From: an uncultured Methanobrevibacter sp.
Lineage (GTDB): Archaea > Methanobacteriota > Methanobacteria > Methanobacteriales > Methanobacteriaceae
Direction of reading: 5' to 3'
DNA length: 5,215 bases
Assembly (NCBI GenBank): GCA_902783085.1
Contig: CACZPT010000180.1
Span: forward strand, 1-5,215
Shown here: in pieces, positions 5,151-5,215 of the stretch
Layout of the letters: each line of letters begins with the position of its first letter
Numbering within the stretch: the stretch's first letter is position 1
The notes under the pieces: model-generated
Told to the model about the DNA's origin: nothing
Database searches by the model: none
Seen by the model: only the letters and a program-made list of their open reading frames with translations
Made by a program: the position numbers and the translations under genes

Positions 5151-5215
5151 TGATTTGTTGTTTTCGTTCCAGCCATTTTTTCTCTGGAATATGAAGTTGA
5201 ATAATCCTTGTTTAG
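5136..5215 (-). CDS. C-terminal end of a probable transposase (partial)
   Basis: On the minus strand the frame entering from the right edge stays open for 25 codons and ends at the TGA at 5138-5136. The residues read KQGLFNFIFQRKNGW followed by NENNKSALRT. This basic, aromatic, Asn-rich tail resembles the ends of transposases from insertion sequences of methanogens (the Methanobrevibacter ISM1-like group comes to mind), but that is from memory and not proven. The base composition changes sharply at about 5126: GC-containing sequence replaces the AT-only promoter region, as expected at an element boundary. The start and the body of the gene lie outside the window. It is oriented towards the sucD-hmgA operon. 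Confidence 0.5.
   Translation of the reverse strand, partial: KQGLFNFIFQRKNGWNENNKSALRT

Noticed and set aside
1..5215. CRISPR array, tRNA, rRNA, defence or toxin-antitoxin system
   Set aside because: No regularly spaced repeats, no cloverleaf or rRNA-like sequence, and no recognisable defence gene; the small acidic gene has no antitoxin partner.

Overview
The window looks like chromosomal DNA from an AT-rich methanogenic archaeon of the Methanobacteriales, most probably Methanobrevibacter or a close relative. The evidence is a group II chaperonin (thermosome) gene, an archaeal-type soluble HMG-CoA reductase, a DUF116 membrane protein, GGTG-type Shine-Dalgarno sites on most genes, TATA-like elements instead of bacterial -35/-10 boxes, and very AT-rich intergenic DNA. 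The genus is inferred from gene content and protein style; no database search was possible.

Layout. (1) Positions 1-435, minus strand: the N-terminal 145 codons of a thermosome subunit, cut off by the window edge. (2) 436-719: a divergent AT-rich promoter region with no gene that I can support. (3) 720-875, plus: a 51-residue zinc-ribbon protein. (4) 917-2016, plus: two closely spaced genes, a 150-residue protein of unknown function with four C-terminal cysteines and a DUF116 membrane protein with a cysteine-rich soluble domain. (5) 2013-5021, minus: a tightly packed operon read from right to left. It holds an unidentified 241-residue archaeal protein with a TTG start, sucD (succinate-CoA ligase alpha subunit), hmgA (HMG-CoA reductase) and a 67-residue acidic protein. 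The plus and minus gene groups converge and overlap by 4 bp, sharing a TTAA that supplies both stop codons. (6) 5022-5135: the AT-rich promoter region of that operon. (7) 5136-5215, minus: the last 25 codons of a reading frame that resembles the C-terminus of a transposase, probably the end of an insertion sequence next to the operon promoter.

How the genes work together. hmgA makes mevalonate, the committed precursor of the isoprenoid ether lipids of archaeal membranes. sucD supplies one subunit of the enzyme that forms succinyl-CoA in the incomplete reductive TCA branch of methanogens; its partner sucC is not in the window. Both are CoA-thioester enzymes, but the pairing may be only a shared housekeeping operon. 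The zinc-ribbon, DUF116 and CxC genes form the least understood part of the window. I see no CRISPR array, tRNA, rRNA, prophage or defence system.
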